Assembly (NCBI GenBank): GCA_928724745.1
Contig: CAKMXJ010000019.1
Span: forward strand, 62,001 to 126,000
Direction: 5' to 3'
Origin: Anthracocystis setariae
Lineage: Eukaryota > Basidiomycota > Ustilaginomycetes > Ustilaginales > Ustilaginaceae
DNA: 64,000 nucleotides
Part shown: positions 1 through 10,464 of the stretch, in pieces
How positions within the stretch are numbered: position 1 is the first letter of the stretch
Layout: each line of letters starts with the position of its first letter
Notes under the pieces: generated by a model
Seen by the model: only the letters and a program-made list of their open reading frames with translations
Databases searched by the model: none
What the model was told of the DNA's origin: nothing
Program-made: the position numbers and the translations under genes

Positions 1-865
1 TTGGGAACGCACTCGAGTACATTCCTGCACGCGTCGACGGCGTCTGATTGTGGTGTGCATGACTTGTTCTACGAGTGCAGAAAGACACAGGGGTGCAGCC
101 AAGGGTGGTGACCAGCTTGTGCTAGTCGGAGAACGAATTGCCGGCGGAGTTGCATAATGTCCTGCAAAGTACTGATTGCACGGACGCTACAAGCAATTGC
201 AGAACATCCCAATGGCGCTTGGCAGTCTCTCGACGTTGCAGACAGTTCAGACCAGAATGCTACAGTATATGGATGAACAGGTTGAGGTTCCGCGTGGCAA
301 GAGTCCGACACACCTGTCGGTATCAAACCTGCTGATCATCGGCAAGGGGCTTTTGCATCTTGCTCCAATGCCAGGAAAATGCTAGGCACGCGTTCATTCC
401 GAGACCTCACACTTTACTGAAACAGTCGACCGAGGAACAGATCGGGCCGTTCGGTCGTCTTGAACACATCGCAACTCCGCTTCGCCGACGAACCGTAGTT
501 GGACAAAACATACAGTGTAGTAGCCATCCCTGAGACGGCGTCCTGATTCGAAACACCGGATCAAGATCTCAACGGATCCGCATTGATCATCTGGACCCCG
601 GCTGGGCGCGTGGCAGTTCCTCCGCCTGTTCTAGCAACGAGCCAAGTCCGCAACATGATCGACAGACATTGTAGAGACCACTGACGCCCTTGCATTCATC
701 TAGGTTGTTGACCGACGCTCCAGACCAACATTGCTTTCCTTAACGATGGCGGGACGAGAACGCCCCTTCGTTTGTAGCAGGCAGGCGAGACTTGATGCAT
801 TATGGATGGTCTACTATACTGTGGACGGTGATACGGTTTTCTTTTTTTGCCGTTGTGACGGAATG
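1..865. other. Intergenic, no gene seen
   Basis: Only short open frames without recognisable protein sequence occur here. The minus strand lies just downstream of the WDR59-like stop codon, and I looked there for a cysteine-rich exon that could encode the missing zinc finger of that protein; none was visible. The stretch probably holds the 3' UTR of the WDR59-like gene and sequence belonging to a neighbour outside the window. Confidence 0.5.
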
Positions 866-3800
866 CTACGAACCGACTGCTGGCGGAGATGCCCTCTGAG
901 CCGCGTCTTCTTCGGCGACCACCTCGACGAGCTGATAGATGGTCACCAACCCGATCAGCTTGCTCCTCTGCGTCTCTCTCAGCCTGTCCAGGGCCAAAAG
1001 AGCGGCCGGGGCAGGGAGTGATCCAAGCAGATCGGCATGGTGCAGCATATTTGCCCTGCCGGTGTGCTCATCGCCCGATCCGCCCGCGTCCTCCTCAACG
1101 TCCGCACCTTCACCTGCTCTGCGCGGACCGGGAGTCGACGCACCACTTCCGCTATAGAATCTACCTTGACCCTTTTGCCTTGCCAGAAGCGCTTCTCTGC
1201 CGTTCGACGTAGCTGCTTCAAACTTGCCATTCGGACTGTCTGCGACGCCACCAAAGATGTCGAAGAAGTCCTTCTTGCGCAACAGCCTTCTAGCAAAGAA
1301 ATCGGTGCTCATAAGCTGAACAACATCCGAGTCTCTAACCGAATATCCAGTGCTGACACCTTGGCTTGCCGTCCTTGAATAGTGCGCCAAAGACGACATT
1401 GCATTCGACAAGGCCGTGTAAGATCGCAAGAAGCGAGACTCTTCGCCCCCATCATCCGCTTCCTTCCTCCTTCTTCGCTCCGCATCGCTTCCACCTTCTT
1501 CGGCTTCTTGCGTTGCAGGTCTGGATCTCGGCTTTGACTGTGCACGAGCGAGAGCACAGACCGACTTGCTCCTCGCATCGGGTGGCGCTTGAGAAGCTGA
1601 TCTTGACCCTTGCCTTGAGGCTTGCCGAGAAGCTTGCCTTGACGAGTTTCGACTTTGCGGATAGTGGTTGAGTGTGCCGCCAAACACTACTAGCTCATTG
1701 TTCGGACCAAAGCTTGCCCCCATCCTCCTTGCTGGCACCTTGAGCTTCAGCTGCGCTTCTTCTGCGCTGAAAGTAGCTCTCGCTGGCCGGAAGGCTACCA
1801 GGTCGCCTTCCGAATCCGAGTCCTCCTCTGCGGAACCTTCGCCCCTACTAGTCGTCATTTCAGCTTCGCCCTCGGCGTCCTCCTCGAGCTTTCCATCTTC
1901 GTCCAACGTTTTGATCGGTTCACCCGACAAGAACCTCGCGCACTTCTCTACGCATGGCCTGCCTGCACGCGCTGCTTTGTTCGCCAACCATGTTAATCCT
2001 CTCAACAGATAATTGCGCGTCTTTATGCTGATGTTGGCGCTCTTTTCGAGGTCGAAATGCGGTGGACGGTGGGGATAGCTTGCGGGAAACTTGATCTTGA
2101 TGCGTAGGAAGGCGGGCTCATGATCTGCCCAGGGACCGTACATGGTTACAACGCACATGCGAGCGGTCAGCTCGACTTTCTCGAACACGATGCGCGGAAG
2201 TTTACGGTTGATGCCAATGATCTCGTCGCCGAGACCTTGGGCGGTAAAGCCTGATTCGGCATCAGTCTCGTCTTCCGTGATGAGCCCGTGGCCAAAGGCT
2301 ACGCTAGGACCGCCTTTGCTGGTTGCGAGACGAGACGGAGCAGCGACGTCGGCCTCTCCGCCCGCTTGATCCTCGGATAGACTGTCTTTCTCGAGTCGGA
2401 CGTTGGCGATCCATTCGATCGGGTCGACGGCTGGCGCTGCCGCCCGTCCTCGATCCAGACGCATCGCCGCTCCAATGGCCTTTTTGGTGGTGTTCGGGTC
2501 CAATGCTTTGGCCAACTTGCGCCGTTCCTGCTTCCTTGCTGCCCGGTCTTTCACCAATTTCTCTCCGAGCTTCTTTGAATGGCTTGCATCGCCAGTGCGC
2601 TCTTCCTGGATTGGTAACGGCCTGCCAGAAGATCGATGCAGGTTTGGTGGTCCCTGCTTCCCTGTCGTGGTGGTGCCTACGACATTCTTGCCCCTCAAGC
2701 CTGTTGGAACTTTGAACCCTGAGTGGCCACCGCTATGCTGACTGCTATGATGACTGGTTGCGAACTTGGCCTCGTGTCTCTCTGCATGTTTGGGGAGCGA
2801 CCTCGCCAACTGGTGCATCTGCGCCGCCTGCTGGCGCTGATTCCAAGATCTACCAAAGGAATCGATGGGGCTACGCGAGAGAGCGCTGAATTCGCCCTTA
2901 AGATCACCGTGGCTGCCGCTGTGATTGATGCTTCGCCTCGTACCAGCGCTCGTGGCAAAGGGTGCCAGTGGACTTGTTCGGCCATCACGAATGACATTTT
3001 GAAATCCAGACATGGAGGAGCCGTAAGGAGAGCTGCCTTGGATCTTGCTGCCGCTGCCTTTGCCGCTGATAAGGGAACGTGTGGCATGGTCCGGTGGCAG
3101 AATGGAAGAGGTGGTGAGGCTGCTACCAGAAGCTTGGCTAGCGAGCATGGCTGCATCGTCGGCGATGGGAGCAAGCGGGAGAGGTGGGTCGCGGTAGGAG
3201 ATGTCGGGTGCGTTGGCACGGGTAAGAAGTACACGGATGGGAGCGCCTGATCTGTGTCCAACCTTGCGGGTGGTTTCCTCGCTGACAGGCCAGAGTCGGA
3301 GCGTTTGGTCCTTTGACCATGTGATAAGCTGGAATTGTCGATCATCATGATCTTTGTCCGAACCTCCTTTTGTTCGAAATAGGTACTCTTTTACGATGTC
3401 GGTGTGTCCAGCAAACGTCGCCTGGGGCTCTTCAGGTTGGTCTTTGGCCCACATGCTGAGCGCGGTGTCGCCTCGCTGGGGGAGAGTCATGACGCCATTG
3501 CCAAATGGAAGATGTCTTGCTCTCCAAACTGGAGTGCTGGTTTCGATAACAGATTCCGCCTCGGTTACAAGCTCTCTGGCGCCGATGGCAGCTTGCGACG
3601 TTTGTGAACCCAAGTCCCAGAACTTGACTGCCCTGTCCAGCGAGCAGGTCACCAGCTTGTTCAGGCCAAGGCTGGTATCTCGACTCCAGTCGATGCCGTA
3701 GATCTTATTTTCATGGGCTTCGATTGTGGCCAGTGGCAAGGAGCCCTTCCTGTCGTCCCAAATGAGCACTTTGTTATCGCAGGTGGAAGCAAGCCGATGT

Positions 3801-4789
3801 TCGCTTGCACGATTGAACTTGACCTGAGTCGCGGCCGCGTTCCAAGCCGAGTAGCCCTGCGCTGGCTTTTGCCTACCTGCGCCATCTGAGGTGCCGCTCA
3901 TGCGCAAGTCCCATACCCACGTCCACGTATCGATGGAACTGGACGCGACGATCTCCGGATGAAAGGGAGACCAGTTGATGTCGGTGATGGCGCGGGTGTG
4001 CGCATGGAGTACATGTTCGATGGCTGATGACCTTGGCGCGGGCAGATGAAATTGGGAAGCCGAGATCGGAGTATCGACGTAAGGCGAGCCAGCGGAAACA
4101 GCACCAAACGCGCTGCGACTGCCACCGGTGATGCCCGAACGAAGGCTTTGGCTATTATGGATGCTCTGATACGCGCTACTACGGAGCGTAGCAAAGTGAG
4201 GATTCGAGTGCATGATGGGGCTGGAACTACTGTGAATTGAGCCAGGGTGGTGAAGCAATCTGGTGTGAGGCGGGGCGGATCCAGGGTCGCTGGGTCGATC
4301 AAGGTTCCAGATGAGCAGCTTCTGATTGGAGGTGCTGGCAACCCAGTTGCTCCTAGCAGGATGAGGAGACCACTGAATGTCGACGGCCTCCCAAGTGGTC
4401 ATGTGCGCAAGAAATCTTGGTGGTGCGAAAGGATCCTCAAGATCGATGATGAAGAGACCTTTGCGAGCGGCTAAGACGACATCGCGGTTGGCTGGACTGA
4501 TGGACATGGACCCAACCGGTTCCATGAGTGAGATTTCGCATGATCGATAGAAGGTGTTGGAGTGGTGTCGTTGTGAGACGGTTTGTTTGGTGGGCCTTTG
4601 CTGCTCGGAAGATGGGATAAGGATGGGTGCAGCTGCTCCTCCAGCTGCAGGTGGATCCGTGACGGCAAGCTGCGCATCAAAACCATCTTGTCCCGCGGGA
4701 GGAAGGTACGACGGTGGAGAGGTGACGCTGGAAGAGATTTCAGTCGATGGCAGCGCTGGACTGCCGTGGTCCTTGGCAGTCTTGTCCAT
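866..4789 (-). CDS. WDR59: WDR59/Mtc5-like subunit of the SEA/GATOR2 complex
   Basis: The 1307-residue intronless protein starts at the first ATG. WD40 repeats fill roughly residues 65-500, with recognisable blade ends such as LLIWNL, WTWVWDLR, VLIWDD and VKFWDL. A serine-rich linker and a basic stretch follow, then an RWD-type domain near residues 840-950 (the segment around TMYGPWADHEP and the FPASYPHRPP signature). This WD40-RWD order is the WDR59/Mtc5 (Sea3) architecture, which separates it from WDR24 and MIOS. Family members sit on the vacuole or lysosome and regulate TORC1 in response to amino acids. The C-terminal conserved block near residues 1130-1190 (FFARRLLRKKDFFDIFGG) is present. 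The cysteine-rich C-terminal finger usual for the family is not: the frame closes after AAQRASPPAVGS. It shares a 0.6 kb divergent promoter with the PXR1-like gene. Family assignment is fairly sure; function is inferred from homologues. Confidence 0.82.
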   Translation of the reverse strand: MDKTAKDHGSPALPSTEISSSVTSPPSYLPPAGQDGFDAQLAVTDPPAAGGAAAPILIPSSEQQRPTKQTVSQRHHSNTFYRSCEISLMEPVGSMSISPANRDVVLAARKGLFIIDLEDPFAPPRFLAHMTTWEAVDIQWSPHPARSNWVASTSNQKLLIWNLDRPSDPGSAPPHTRLLHHPGSIHSSSSPIMHSNPHFATLRSSAYQSIHNSQSLRSGITGGSRSAFGAVSAGSPYVDTPISASQFHLPAPRSSAIEHVLHAHTRAITDINWSPFHPEIVASSSIDTWTWVWDLRMSGTSDGAGRQKPAQGYSAWNAAATQVKFNRASEHRLASTCDNKVLIWDDRKGSLPLATIEAHENKIYGIDWSRDTSLGLNKLVTCSLDRAVKFWDLGSQTSQAAIGARELVTEAESVIETSTPVWRARHLPFGNGVMTLPQRGDTALSMWAKDQPEEPQATFAGHTDIVKEYLFRTKGGSDKDHDDRQFQLITWSKDQTLRLWPVSEETTRKVGHRSGAPIRVLLTRANAPDISYRDPPLPLAPIADDAAMLASQASGSSLTTSSILPPDHATRSLISGKGSGSKIQGSSPYGSSMSGFQNVIRDGRTSPLAPFATSAGTRRSINHSGSHGDLKGEFSALSRSPIDSFGRSWNQRQQAAQMHQLARSLPKHAERHEAKFATSHHSSQHSGGHSGFKVPTGLRGKNVVGTTTTGKQGPPNLHRSSGRPLPIQEERTGDASHSKKLGEKLVKDRAARKQERRKLAKALDPNTTKKAIGAAMRLDRGRAAAPAVDPIEWIANVRLEKDSLSEDQAGGEADVAAPSRLATSKGGPSVAFGHGLITEDETDAESGFTAQGLGDEIIGINRKLPRIVFEKVELTARMCVVTMYGPWADHEPAFLRIKIKFPASYPHRPPHFDLEKSANISIKTRNYLLRGLTWLANKAARAGRPCVEKCARFLSGEPIKTLDEDGKLEEDAEGEAEMTTSRGEGSAEEDSDSEGDLVAFRPARATFSAEEAQLKLKVPARRMGASFGPNNELVVFGGTLNHYPQSRNSSRQASRQASRQGSRSASQAPPDARSKSVCALARAQSKPRSRPATQEAEEGGSDAERRRRKEADDGGEESRFLRSYTALSNAMSSLAHYSRTASQGVSTGYSVRDSDVVQLMSTDFFARRLLRKKDFFDIFGGVADSPNGKFEAATSNGREALLARQKGQGRFYSGSGASTPGPRRAGEGADVEEDAGGSGDEHTGRANMLHHADLLGSLPAPAALLALDRLRETQRSKLIGLVTIYQLVEVVAEEDAAQRASPPAVGS

Positions 4790-5390
4790 GACCTAAGCTT
4801 GCGCTGCTGCCTCTCGTTTGAGTCAGCCAAGTAGACGAGAATGGGATGCGATGGCAGGGTTCAACTGCGAAAAGGATGATTTGGCATTTTGACGGCTGCC
4901 TCAGGAAGAGTGTCGGAGTAAGCCCAGCATGGCGGCCACGTCACTGGAATGCAACCAGGAGTTGTCAAGAGATGGAGGTTGGTTGTGGTTGAGTTCTGTC
5001 ATACAGACGGCCGTCTTATCACCACTACTACACTACTCAAGTACTCATCGAATCGGTCCGAGCGTTGGTGGTGGGTGGCATTCACACCCCGCAAATTAAT
5101 TAATTGTTGGATGCAGCGACCAATCAACCCGATGATCGGGCATATTCGGCCTTGACACAGAACCCGACTGCCGAGGTTCTGCGTGGGGGGGGGGAAAAAA
5201 AAATTCAAAAAAATCAAAAAGATGAAGCCAAGCACAGCAGCAGTAAAGAAGGTTTGATTTGCATTTTTGGTGCCTTATCGCCTTGCTCTTCCACCTACAC
5301 TTCGTCGAGTTATACAGGCCACATCAAACCTTGAAACCTTTACACCTTGCCGCACAGATTCAAAGCCACCACGCCGCCGCCGCCACCACG
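4790..5390. promoter_or_regulatory. Divergent promoter, WDR59-like / PXR1-like
   Basis: A 0.6 kb head-to-head intergenic region. It contains an AT palindrome (aattaattaatt, about 5094-5105) and a G9 run followed by A-rich sequence at about 5187-5220. The PXR1 side ends in a GCC-rich leader (gccgccgccgccaccacg) directly before the ATG. No open frame here looks like protein. Confidence 0.5.
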
Positions 5391-6686
5391 ATGGGTCTTT
5401 CAGGGCCCAAACAGAAACAGCGTCTCGTTGGCTCGGCCAGCACTCGCAACACGGCTTGGCTCAACGATGCATCGGCTCCAGGCCAACGGATGCTCGCACA
5501 GATGGGTTGGTCTGCCGGTCAAAGTCTCGGTCTTACCATGCCAGGACTCACCGAAAACCTCAAGGTGGCCTATAAGATGGATAACAAAGGTATCGGATCC
5601 CAACGACACGAACGAGAAGCGAGAGCCAACGGAAAGGACATCTGGGTCGGAGGTGGTGGCGACCTTGGAAGTCTTTTTGAGCGTCTCAATGCTGCCAATG
5701 CTTCGTCCTCTTCATCGGCCCTAGCATCGTCCTCCAACTCTGATGTCGGCGACCCTGATGATGGAGAGAGATCAAACAAGGCCAACAAGGATAAGAAGGA
5801 AAACAAGGGAAACAAGGAAAAGAAGGAAAAGAAAGCTAAGTCTTCCTCCAAAGGCGACTCGGATAAAGATTCAAAAAAGAAGCGCAAGCATGATGGCGGC
5901 GACTCTGCATCCGAAGCAAAGTCGAAAAAGAGCAAGAAGGACAAGAAAGACAAAGAGGCCAGGAAGAGCAGCAAGTTGTTAGAAAGGCATAAAGCAGATG
6001 CCGTCGCTGCCGTTGCCTCTGCCGATCCCGCCTTGGCCAAAGACTCGATCGCAGTGGCTGAAATCAAAACGGACGTCGTTCAAGGTCGACCTGTGCGACT
6101 TGCGCACCGAGCCAAGTTCTTGCGAGCCAAGCGCATGGTTTCTGCCAACGACCTTGCCAGTGTCAATGAGATCCTCGGTATCGCTTCCACGCCCTCGTCT
6201 TCAGCCGCCGGTACTCCGAAAGCAACTTCAGGCACTTCTACACCTACAATAGCACCCAAGACATACCCTGGACCGGGCGGAAGCGAAATCCGCCTCATGG
6301 ACGTCGATCGGCGCTTGGAAGCTGAGAAGGACATTGACTCTGACTCCAACTCGTCCGACGATAACAACAACAAGAAGCACAAAAAGGACAAAGAGCGAAA
6401 GAAGAGGGACAAGAAGGAGAAAGATGAGGAGAAGAGCAAGAAGAGCAAGAAGAGCAAGTCCGGAGATGCAGAGAGCGTGTTGAAGCAATCGAAAGAGGAT
6501 CAACAAGCGGCAGAAGCAGCTGCGGGAGACAAGGAAAAGTCGACACAGATCGGCACCAATTCGCAAGGTCTGTTTGTCTTTGAGTACCTCAACCGAAGGT
6601 TGATGATCCGAAAAGCACAGATTGCCAAAAAGAAGAAGGCCGAACAGGAGGCCATTTTTGCTCGCGCTGCTCGCGTAGGAGCTTGA
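5391..6686 (+). CDS. PXR1: PXR1/PINX1-like G-patch protein
   Basis: 431 residues from the ATG at 5391 (MGLSGPKQKQRL); the frame is open further upstream but has no earlier ATG. A G-patch lies at residues about 25-75 (GQRMLAQMGWSAGQSLG followed by NKGIG), as in PinX1 and yeast Pxr1. Two lysine-rich KKDK/KKEK blocks follow, separated by the conserved segment VRLAHRAKFLRAKRMV, which resembles the region of Pxr1/PinX1 needed for nucleolar and telomerase-related functions. The C-terminus has the family-typical block FEYLNRRLMIRKAQIAKKKK. Homologues activate the DEAH helicase Prp43 in rRNA and snoRNA processing in the nucleolus, and PinX1 inhibits telomerase. Length and domain order fit the family well. 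The repeated KKDKK segments are compositionally biased and are poor guides for homology. Confidence 0.88.
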   Translation: MGLSGPKQKQRLVGSASTRNTAWLNDASAPGQRMLAQMGWSAGQSLGLTMPGLTENLKVAYKMDNKGIGSQRHEREARANGKDIWVGGGGDLGSLFERLNAANASSSSSALASSSNSDVGDPDDGERSNKANKDKKENKGNKEKKEKKAKSSSKGDSDKDSKKKRKHDGGDSASEAKSKKSKKDKKDKEARKSSKLLERHKADAVAAVASADPALAKDSIAVAEIKTDVVQGRPVRLAHRAKFLRAKRMVSANDLASVNEILGIASTPSSSAAGTPKATSGTSTPTIAPKTYPGPGGSEIRLMDVDRRLEAEKDIDSDSNSSDDNNNKKHKKDKERKKRDKKEKDEEKSKKSKKSKSGDAESVLKQSKEDQQAAEAAAGDKEKSTQIGTNSQGLFVFEYLNRRLMIRKAQIAKKKKAEQEAIFARAARVGA

Positions 6687-7138
6687 TCTTGTCCAGATCC
6701 TCTTCATCCTCGGATTCTAGACTATCGCTTGTTTTCTCATGATACCCATCAAGCATTGAATCCATTTCATTTCATATCAGCACTGCTCTCAAGTCTTCGC
6801 TCTGGGATGTGACCAAGTTTAGAGTAGCCGTAGTAGCCTCTCGCGGCCTGAATTGATGGTTTTGAAGGTTGTTTTTTCGGTGTTAGAGTTTTGCAAAGAT
6901 GGCATTATTCAGGAATCAGACGGCGAAAAAAAAGAAGAAAAGAATTGCCGTGTGGAGGTTCGCGTTGGTCTGTTGGGCAAGCATAAGACATCACCATACT
7001 GTATGTGTGTTGCTTCCATACGTGCTGCTTTCCACTCTCCACTCTAACTCGCCAATACCCTTTCCCAAGCTGACCTTCTGAACAACGATCAACAACACTT
7101 TGTCACGAGACTACGCATACACCCAAATTATTGCTGAC
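6687..7138. other. Intergenic between PXR1-like and a small membrane protein gene
   Basis: This 0.45 kb stretch should contain the 3' UTR of the PXR1-like gene and the promoter of the next gene. It is AT-richer than the flanking coding sequence, with an A-rich tract near 6928-6941. No gene seen. Confidence 0.45.
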
Positions 7139-7672
7139 ATGTCGACGCTTGGGAGTACGACCAATGCCAACCCGCAACCTAACCACGGTGGCGACGTCTC
7201 GTCAACCCCGTCGCACTCTCGCATCCTACTTGGTCGCAATGCCGGCAAGCTTGATCCGATCGAACATCCTCCGCTTCCTATTGCCGAGGTTGGAGCTGCA
7301 AATCGCGCCGCACAACTTCGAGGTATTGCGCTTGGACTGGGAGGAGCCTTTATCTCGGCGTTCATCTCACGCAGGGCCCTGAATCTTTCCAAAAACGCTT
7401 CGTATCTGTCGGGTCTCTTAGCAGGCACAGGAGTGGCCTACATCACCGCGGCTCAGCAGCTCGAGCGTAATTTGGGCGCAGTTGAGAACGCAGAGAAGGG
7501 ACTGCGCGGCAGTCTGAGGGGACCAAGTGACAAGGGTACAGAAGGTGTGGTTACCGATCAAGACATGCTCAAGTATGACATTCAGGCGGGCAATGCGGGC
7601 ATGCATGAAGCTGGTGTGGCCGGAATGCATGACTTGAAGGATAAGTACGCTACCACCAGGGGTGATCACTAG
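7139..7672 (+). CDS. Small hypothetical protein with two hydrophobic segments
   Basis: 177 residues if translation starts at the ATG at 7139; the frame extends 13 codons upstream but without another ATG. I do not recognise the family. The first 65 residues are polar and Pro/Asn-rich. Two glycine- and alanine-rich hydrophobic stretches follow at residues about 77-95 (GIALGLGGAFISAFIS) and 103-122 (YLSGLLAGTGVAYITAA), separated by a basic SRRALNLSK loop, a possible helical hairpin with GxxxG-like spacing. The tail is charged and soluble. This layout fits a small organelle-membrane protein, but location is a guess. Codon use resembles the neighbours and the frame is clean, so I treat it as real. 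Confidence 0.6.
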   Translation: MSTLGSTTNANPQPNHGGDVSSTPSHSRILLGRNAGKLDPIEHPPLPIAEVGAANRAAQLRGIALGLGGAFISAFISRRALNLSKNASYLSGLLAGTGVAYITAAQQLERNLGAVENAEKGLRGSLRGPSDKGTEGVVTDQDMLKYDIQAGNAGMHEAGVAGMHDLKDKYATTRGDH

Positions 7673-8545
7673 ACGGAGAATAAGGATAATTGGCCCCAGA
7701 AGGCGAACCCCTGTGTTCGTTCTCGACGTTCCATGCGACACACGTACTCTTCGCCCGTCTACGGATTCCTCTGAGACCAATTTTGTCCCCCCACGCCGAT
7801 CACAATTGAGGTCTCCTTGAGTCTTTTCACGGGGTGGCCAGAAGGAGGGAGTATACTGGAATCATGCTGCAGGCTACGCCTTCTCCTGAACATAGATTCG
7901 CCGCTTCACACTCCCAGTGCAGAGACGACAATCATATGGTGAGAGGAGTTCTCAACGGTTTTACTCCTGGTGCTTTGCGCACGTGGACGGTATCCCTTAA
8001 CTGGATGTCCCTGTCGACTGAGCAGCCGATCGGTGAACGCGTGGCTTGGCTGGTGGGACGGCTTGGCGAAAGATGTAGTCTCCGGCCCGTATGGGCTTGC
8101 GAGCGCTGTTACACTATGAATATCTCGTAGGTTCTGGTCTTGCTTCTCATAAATTGCTTCAATGGTACTGACTCTGTCGCTTTGTTCGCAGACGTCTTCC
8201 TGTTTTGTTCTGTGACGTTCTGGGAGAGCGTTTGCGCTTGTCGACAGAGCGTACTCATCGTTGTGCCGGAGGACTTGAGGAGTGCCACCGCGGCGCTCCT
8301 TGCACGTATCGGTCCGTCATGGCTACGCTGGTGACGCATCTAGGTGGCCTCGTGCTGCCGGTTGACCACCATGTCGGACGAGCTCACGTAGAATACCGTC
8401 GTGTGCAGTATCACTTATCAACCGAGCTAGCTTGGACATGCAAGTTGCGGATCACGGGACTGATTGGAACAAGGAGAGTAAGAATACAGCAATAGTCGCA
8501 TACTGGATCACATTGTCAGTCTGATTTCGAGCGAGACCTGTGGCG
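7673..8545. other. Convergent intergenic region, no gene seen
   Basis: About 0.87 kb between the stop codons of two convergent genes. The open frames here are short and compositionally random. It should hold both 3' UTRs. Confidence 0.45.
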
Positions 8546-9727
8546 TTATTGGTCGAGATGCGTTGGAGTGGGCGGTGATAGCGCTGATGAGGTTGTCGCT
8601 GGAAGAGTTGCTTGGGTCAAGTTGTTTGACTGTGCTTGGATGACGTTCTCGGTCTGATTTTGAACGAGACTTGTCGTGTTATCGTTCAAGAGGCGTTGGA
8701 GCGGGAGCGTGATAGCGTTCATAACATTGGCGCTAAAATCTTCCTTGACGCGATGCTTTTCGAACCAGTAGTGGCGGATAAAGCGACCTTCGCAGTGCGA
8801 CTGCCGGACGCCGGGGAAGCCATTTGCTTCGGCGCACGGCAACTCCTTGATCGAGTCTTGGTAATCGTAGCGAACGTACTCGCCGAACGCTGACTGTTCG
8901 TGAAACTTGGGGGTCCTCCATTGCGAGCAAGTTGGATATCGCACATCATCGGGGCATTCGTGCCAAGCCTTAAGAATCTCTTGGGTGCGTGTGTTGTTTT
9001 GTACCACGACGAAACCGGTGTTGGTTAGGGTGCGGTTGAAGCGATCCGAGTTGTATTGTGGCTCGAGCGGGTCCCAAGGATCGAGAGCCATGGTGATGCT
9101 GTGTTGAGGCTGGATCTGCCAGTAGTTGAGAAGCCACTCGATTGGGAGGTGCATGAAGCGGAAGGTGGCGTCAGCATCGAGGAAGACAATGTATTTGTAG
9201 TCGTTGATGTGGTTGGCAAAGGCCGAGGGCTTGATCCAGGTGGCGTGGCGGTCTTGGAACTCGACGGCTCTGATGAATTTGTAGTCATAGCCGTGAACGA
9301 GAGCATAGGCGTAGTGGTTCAGGACGCCACCCGAGACGTGGTTGAGCTTGTTCCAGTGAAAAGTGCCGTTTTCAAAGTCGCTTGACGAGGGCAGGGTGCG
9401 TGTTTCCAGGTCGATAATCAGAACGTCGTTGCCTAGCGTGGTGTTGTAGCGCGGTTCGGCCGGGAGCGTCAGATTTGTGATGCTGCCATCCTCATCGAGG
9501 TAGGCGAAGGAAGGTTCGGCGGGAGGAACGGCTAGCGACTGGAAGAGAAGAGGAAGTGTGTCGGTGATCGAGGGCGGCGGCTTTGCCTGTTGCACAGCAT
9601 GGCTCTCAAAGGTGAGTCTTTGCCATGCGATGAAGCCAAAGGTCCAGAGTAGGAAGCCGGTTGAGATGGCATTCGTCAACTGAGGACCGCGGCTCTGGCG
9701 GCTACGGGTGCGAGTCGTTGGCAGCAT
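8546..9727 (-). CDS. GMA12/MNN10-type (GT34-like) Golgi glycosyltransferase
   Basis: 393 residues, intronless, with the ATG at 9727. It looks like a type II membrane protein: a short basic N-terminus (TRTRSRQSRGP) and one hydrophobic anchor at residues about 20-36 (STGFLLWTFGFIAWQ), then a lumenal catalytic domain. Residues about 140-260 match the galactosyl/mannosyltransferase GMA12/MNN10 family: NHYAYALVHGYDYKF, the DxD metal-binding motif in YIVFLDADATF, then MALDPWDP and NTGFVVVQNN. Several N-x-S/T sequons fall in the C-terminal tail, which is Thr/Ser/Asn-rich and probably unstructured. Family members use nucleotide sugars to extend glycans in the Golgi. The donor cannot be read from the sequence. 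A nucleotide-sugar transporter gene lies 2.4 kb away in the divergent direction. Confidence 0.75.
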   Translation of the reverse strand: MLPTTRTRSRQSRGPQLTNAISTGFLLWTFGFIAWQRLTFESHAVQQAKPPPSITDTLPLLFQSLAVPPAEPSFAYLDEDGSITNLTLPAEPRYNTTLGNDVLIIDLETRTLPSSSDFENGTFHWNKLNHVSGGVLNHYAYALVHGYDYKFIRAVEFQDRHATWIKPSAFANHINDYKYIVFLDADATFRFMHLPIEWLLNYWQIQPQHSITMALDPWDPLEPQYNSDRFNRTLTNTGFVVVQNNTRTQEILKAWHECPDDVRYPTCSQWRTPKFHEQSAFGEYVRYDYQDSIKELPCAEANGFPGVRQSHCEGRFIRHYWFEKHRVKEDFSANVMNAITLPLQRLLNDNTTSLVQNQTENVIQAQSNNLTQATLPATTSSALSPPTPTHLDQ

Positions 9728-9903
9728 AATAACGAGGGTGGCTTCTTGTGTCGCTTAGGTATCCAAGCTGGCGGGGCGGGCTGGACGATGTACAAGATGG
9801 GGATGGTTCAAGAAAGGCAAGGAGAAGCATCAAGCTTTTAAGGGTCGAGAGATCGAGGAGATCGGTTCCAGTGTCGTCCAGAAGAAGAACAAGAAGCTCA
9901 AGA

Positions 9904-9927
9904 TACTGTACAGTACTGTACTGTACG
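9904..9927. repeat. GTACT-type short repeat
   Basis: Interlocked copies of tactgtac and gtacagtac. This is one of more than ten such clusters in the window, and the motif is nearly self-complementary. Confidence 0.75.
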
Positions 9928-10051
9928 GCAGCCAGAATCATGGCAGCAGCTTACACAGCTTACACTGGTTACACTACACTAAGCAATCGGTGCCATCACC
10001 AGCCAAATGCAATCTCGCGACGCGGCTTGGGCTTGGCGCGACAAGAGATAC

Positions 10052-10096
10052 TGTACTGTACCTGGACGTTTGCTCCGAGTCGGAAACAAAGCCCAG
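10052..10096 (+). repeat. Composite repeat block A, copy 1
   Basis: A run of ctgtactgta leads into gtttgctccgagtcggaaac and aaagccca. The same block recurs at 11963-12006 with only a few differences. Here block A is separated from block B by about 420 bp, while in the second copy they touch. Confidence 0.8.
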
Positions 10097-10464
10097 AGTC
10101 CTTTCCTCTCTCCTTGCTCACAGGACTCGGTTTTCGCTCCTCTTCTCCCACTCTCAACCCATGCCCGTACCAACCGAGGCAACACGACCTCAGGTCGAAA
10201 CTTCGGTCAGGGCCCGCGCCTCATCGTCGTCACCCGCTTCCTGCCCAGCTCAAGGTCCATACCCGTCCCTCAACAACCGTTTCCAAACTGTCCTCACAGC
10301 GCCTCCCATACCCCTCCCTTCACCCCAACGTGTTTCAATGATCGCGGTGACCCTTGAGGTCCTGGTACCCCCTGTCTAGCCACACTGCCGTTCCGTCATG
10401 TCCTCTCTTTCTGTCCCTAGTTTTTCTGCCATCCCCGCATGAGCCTCCTGGCTTAGGTCGGCGT

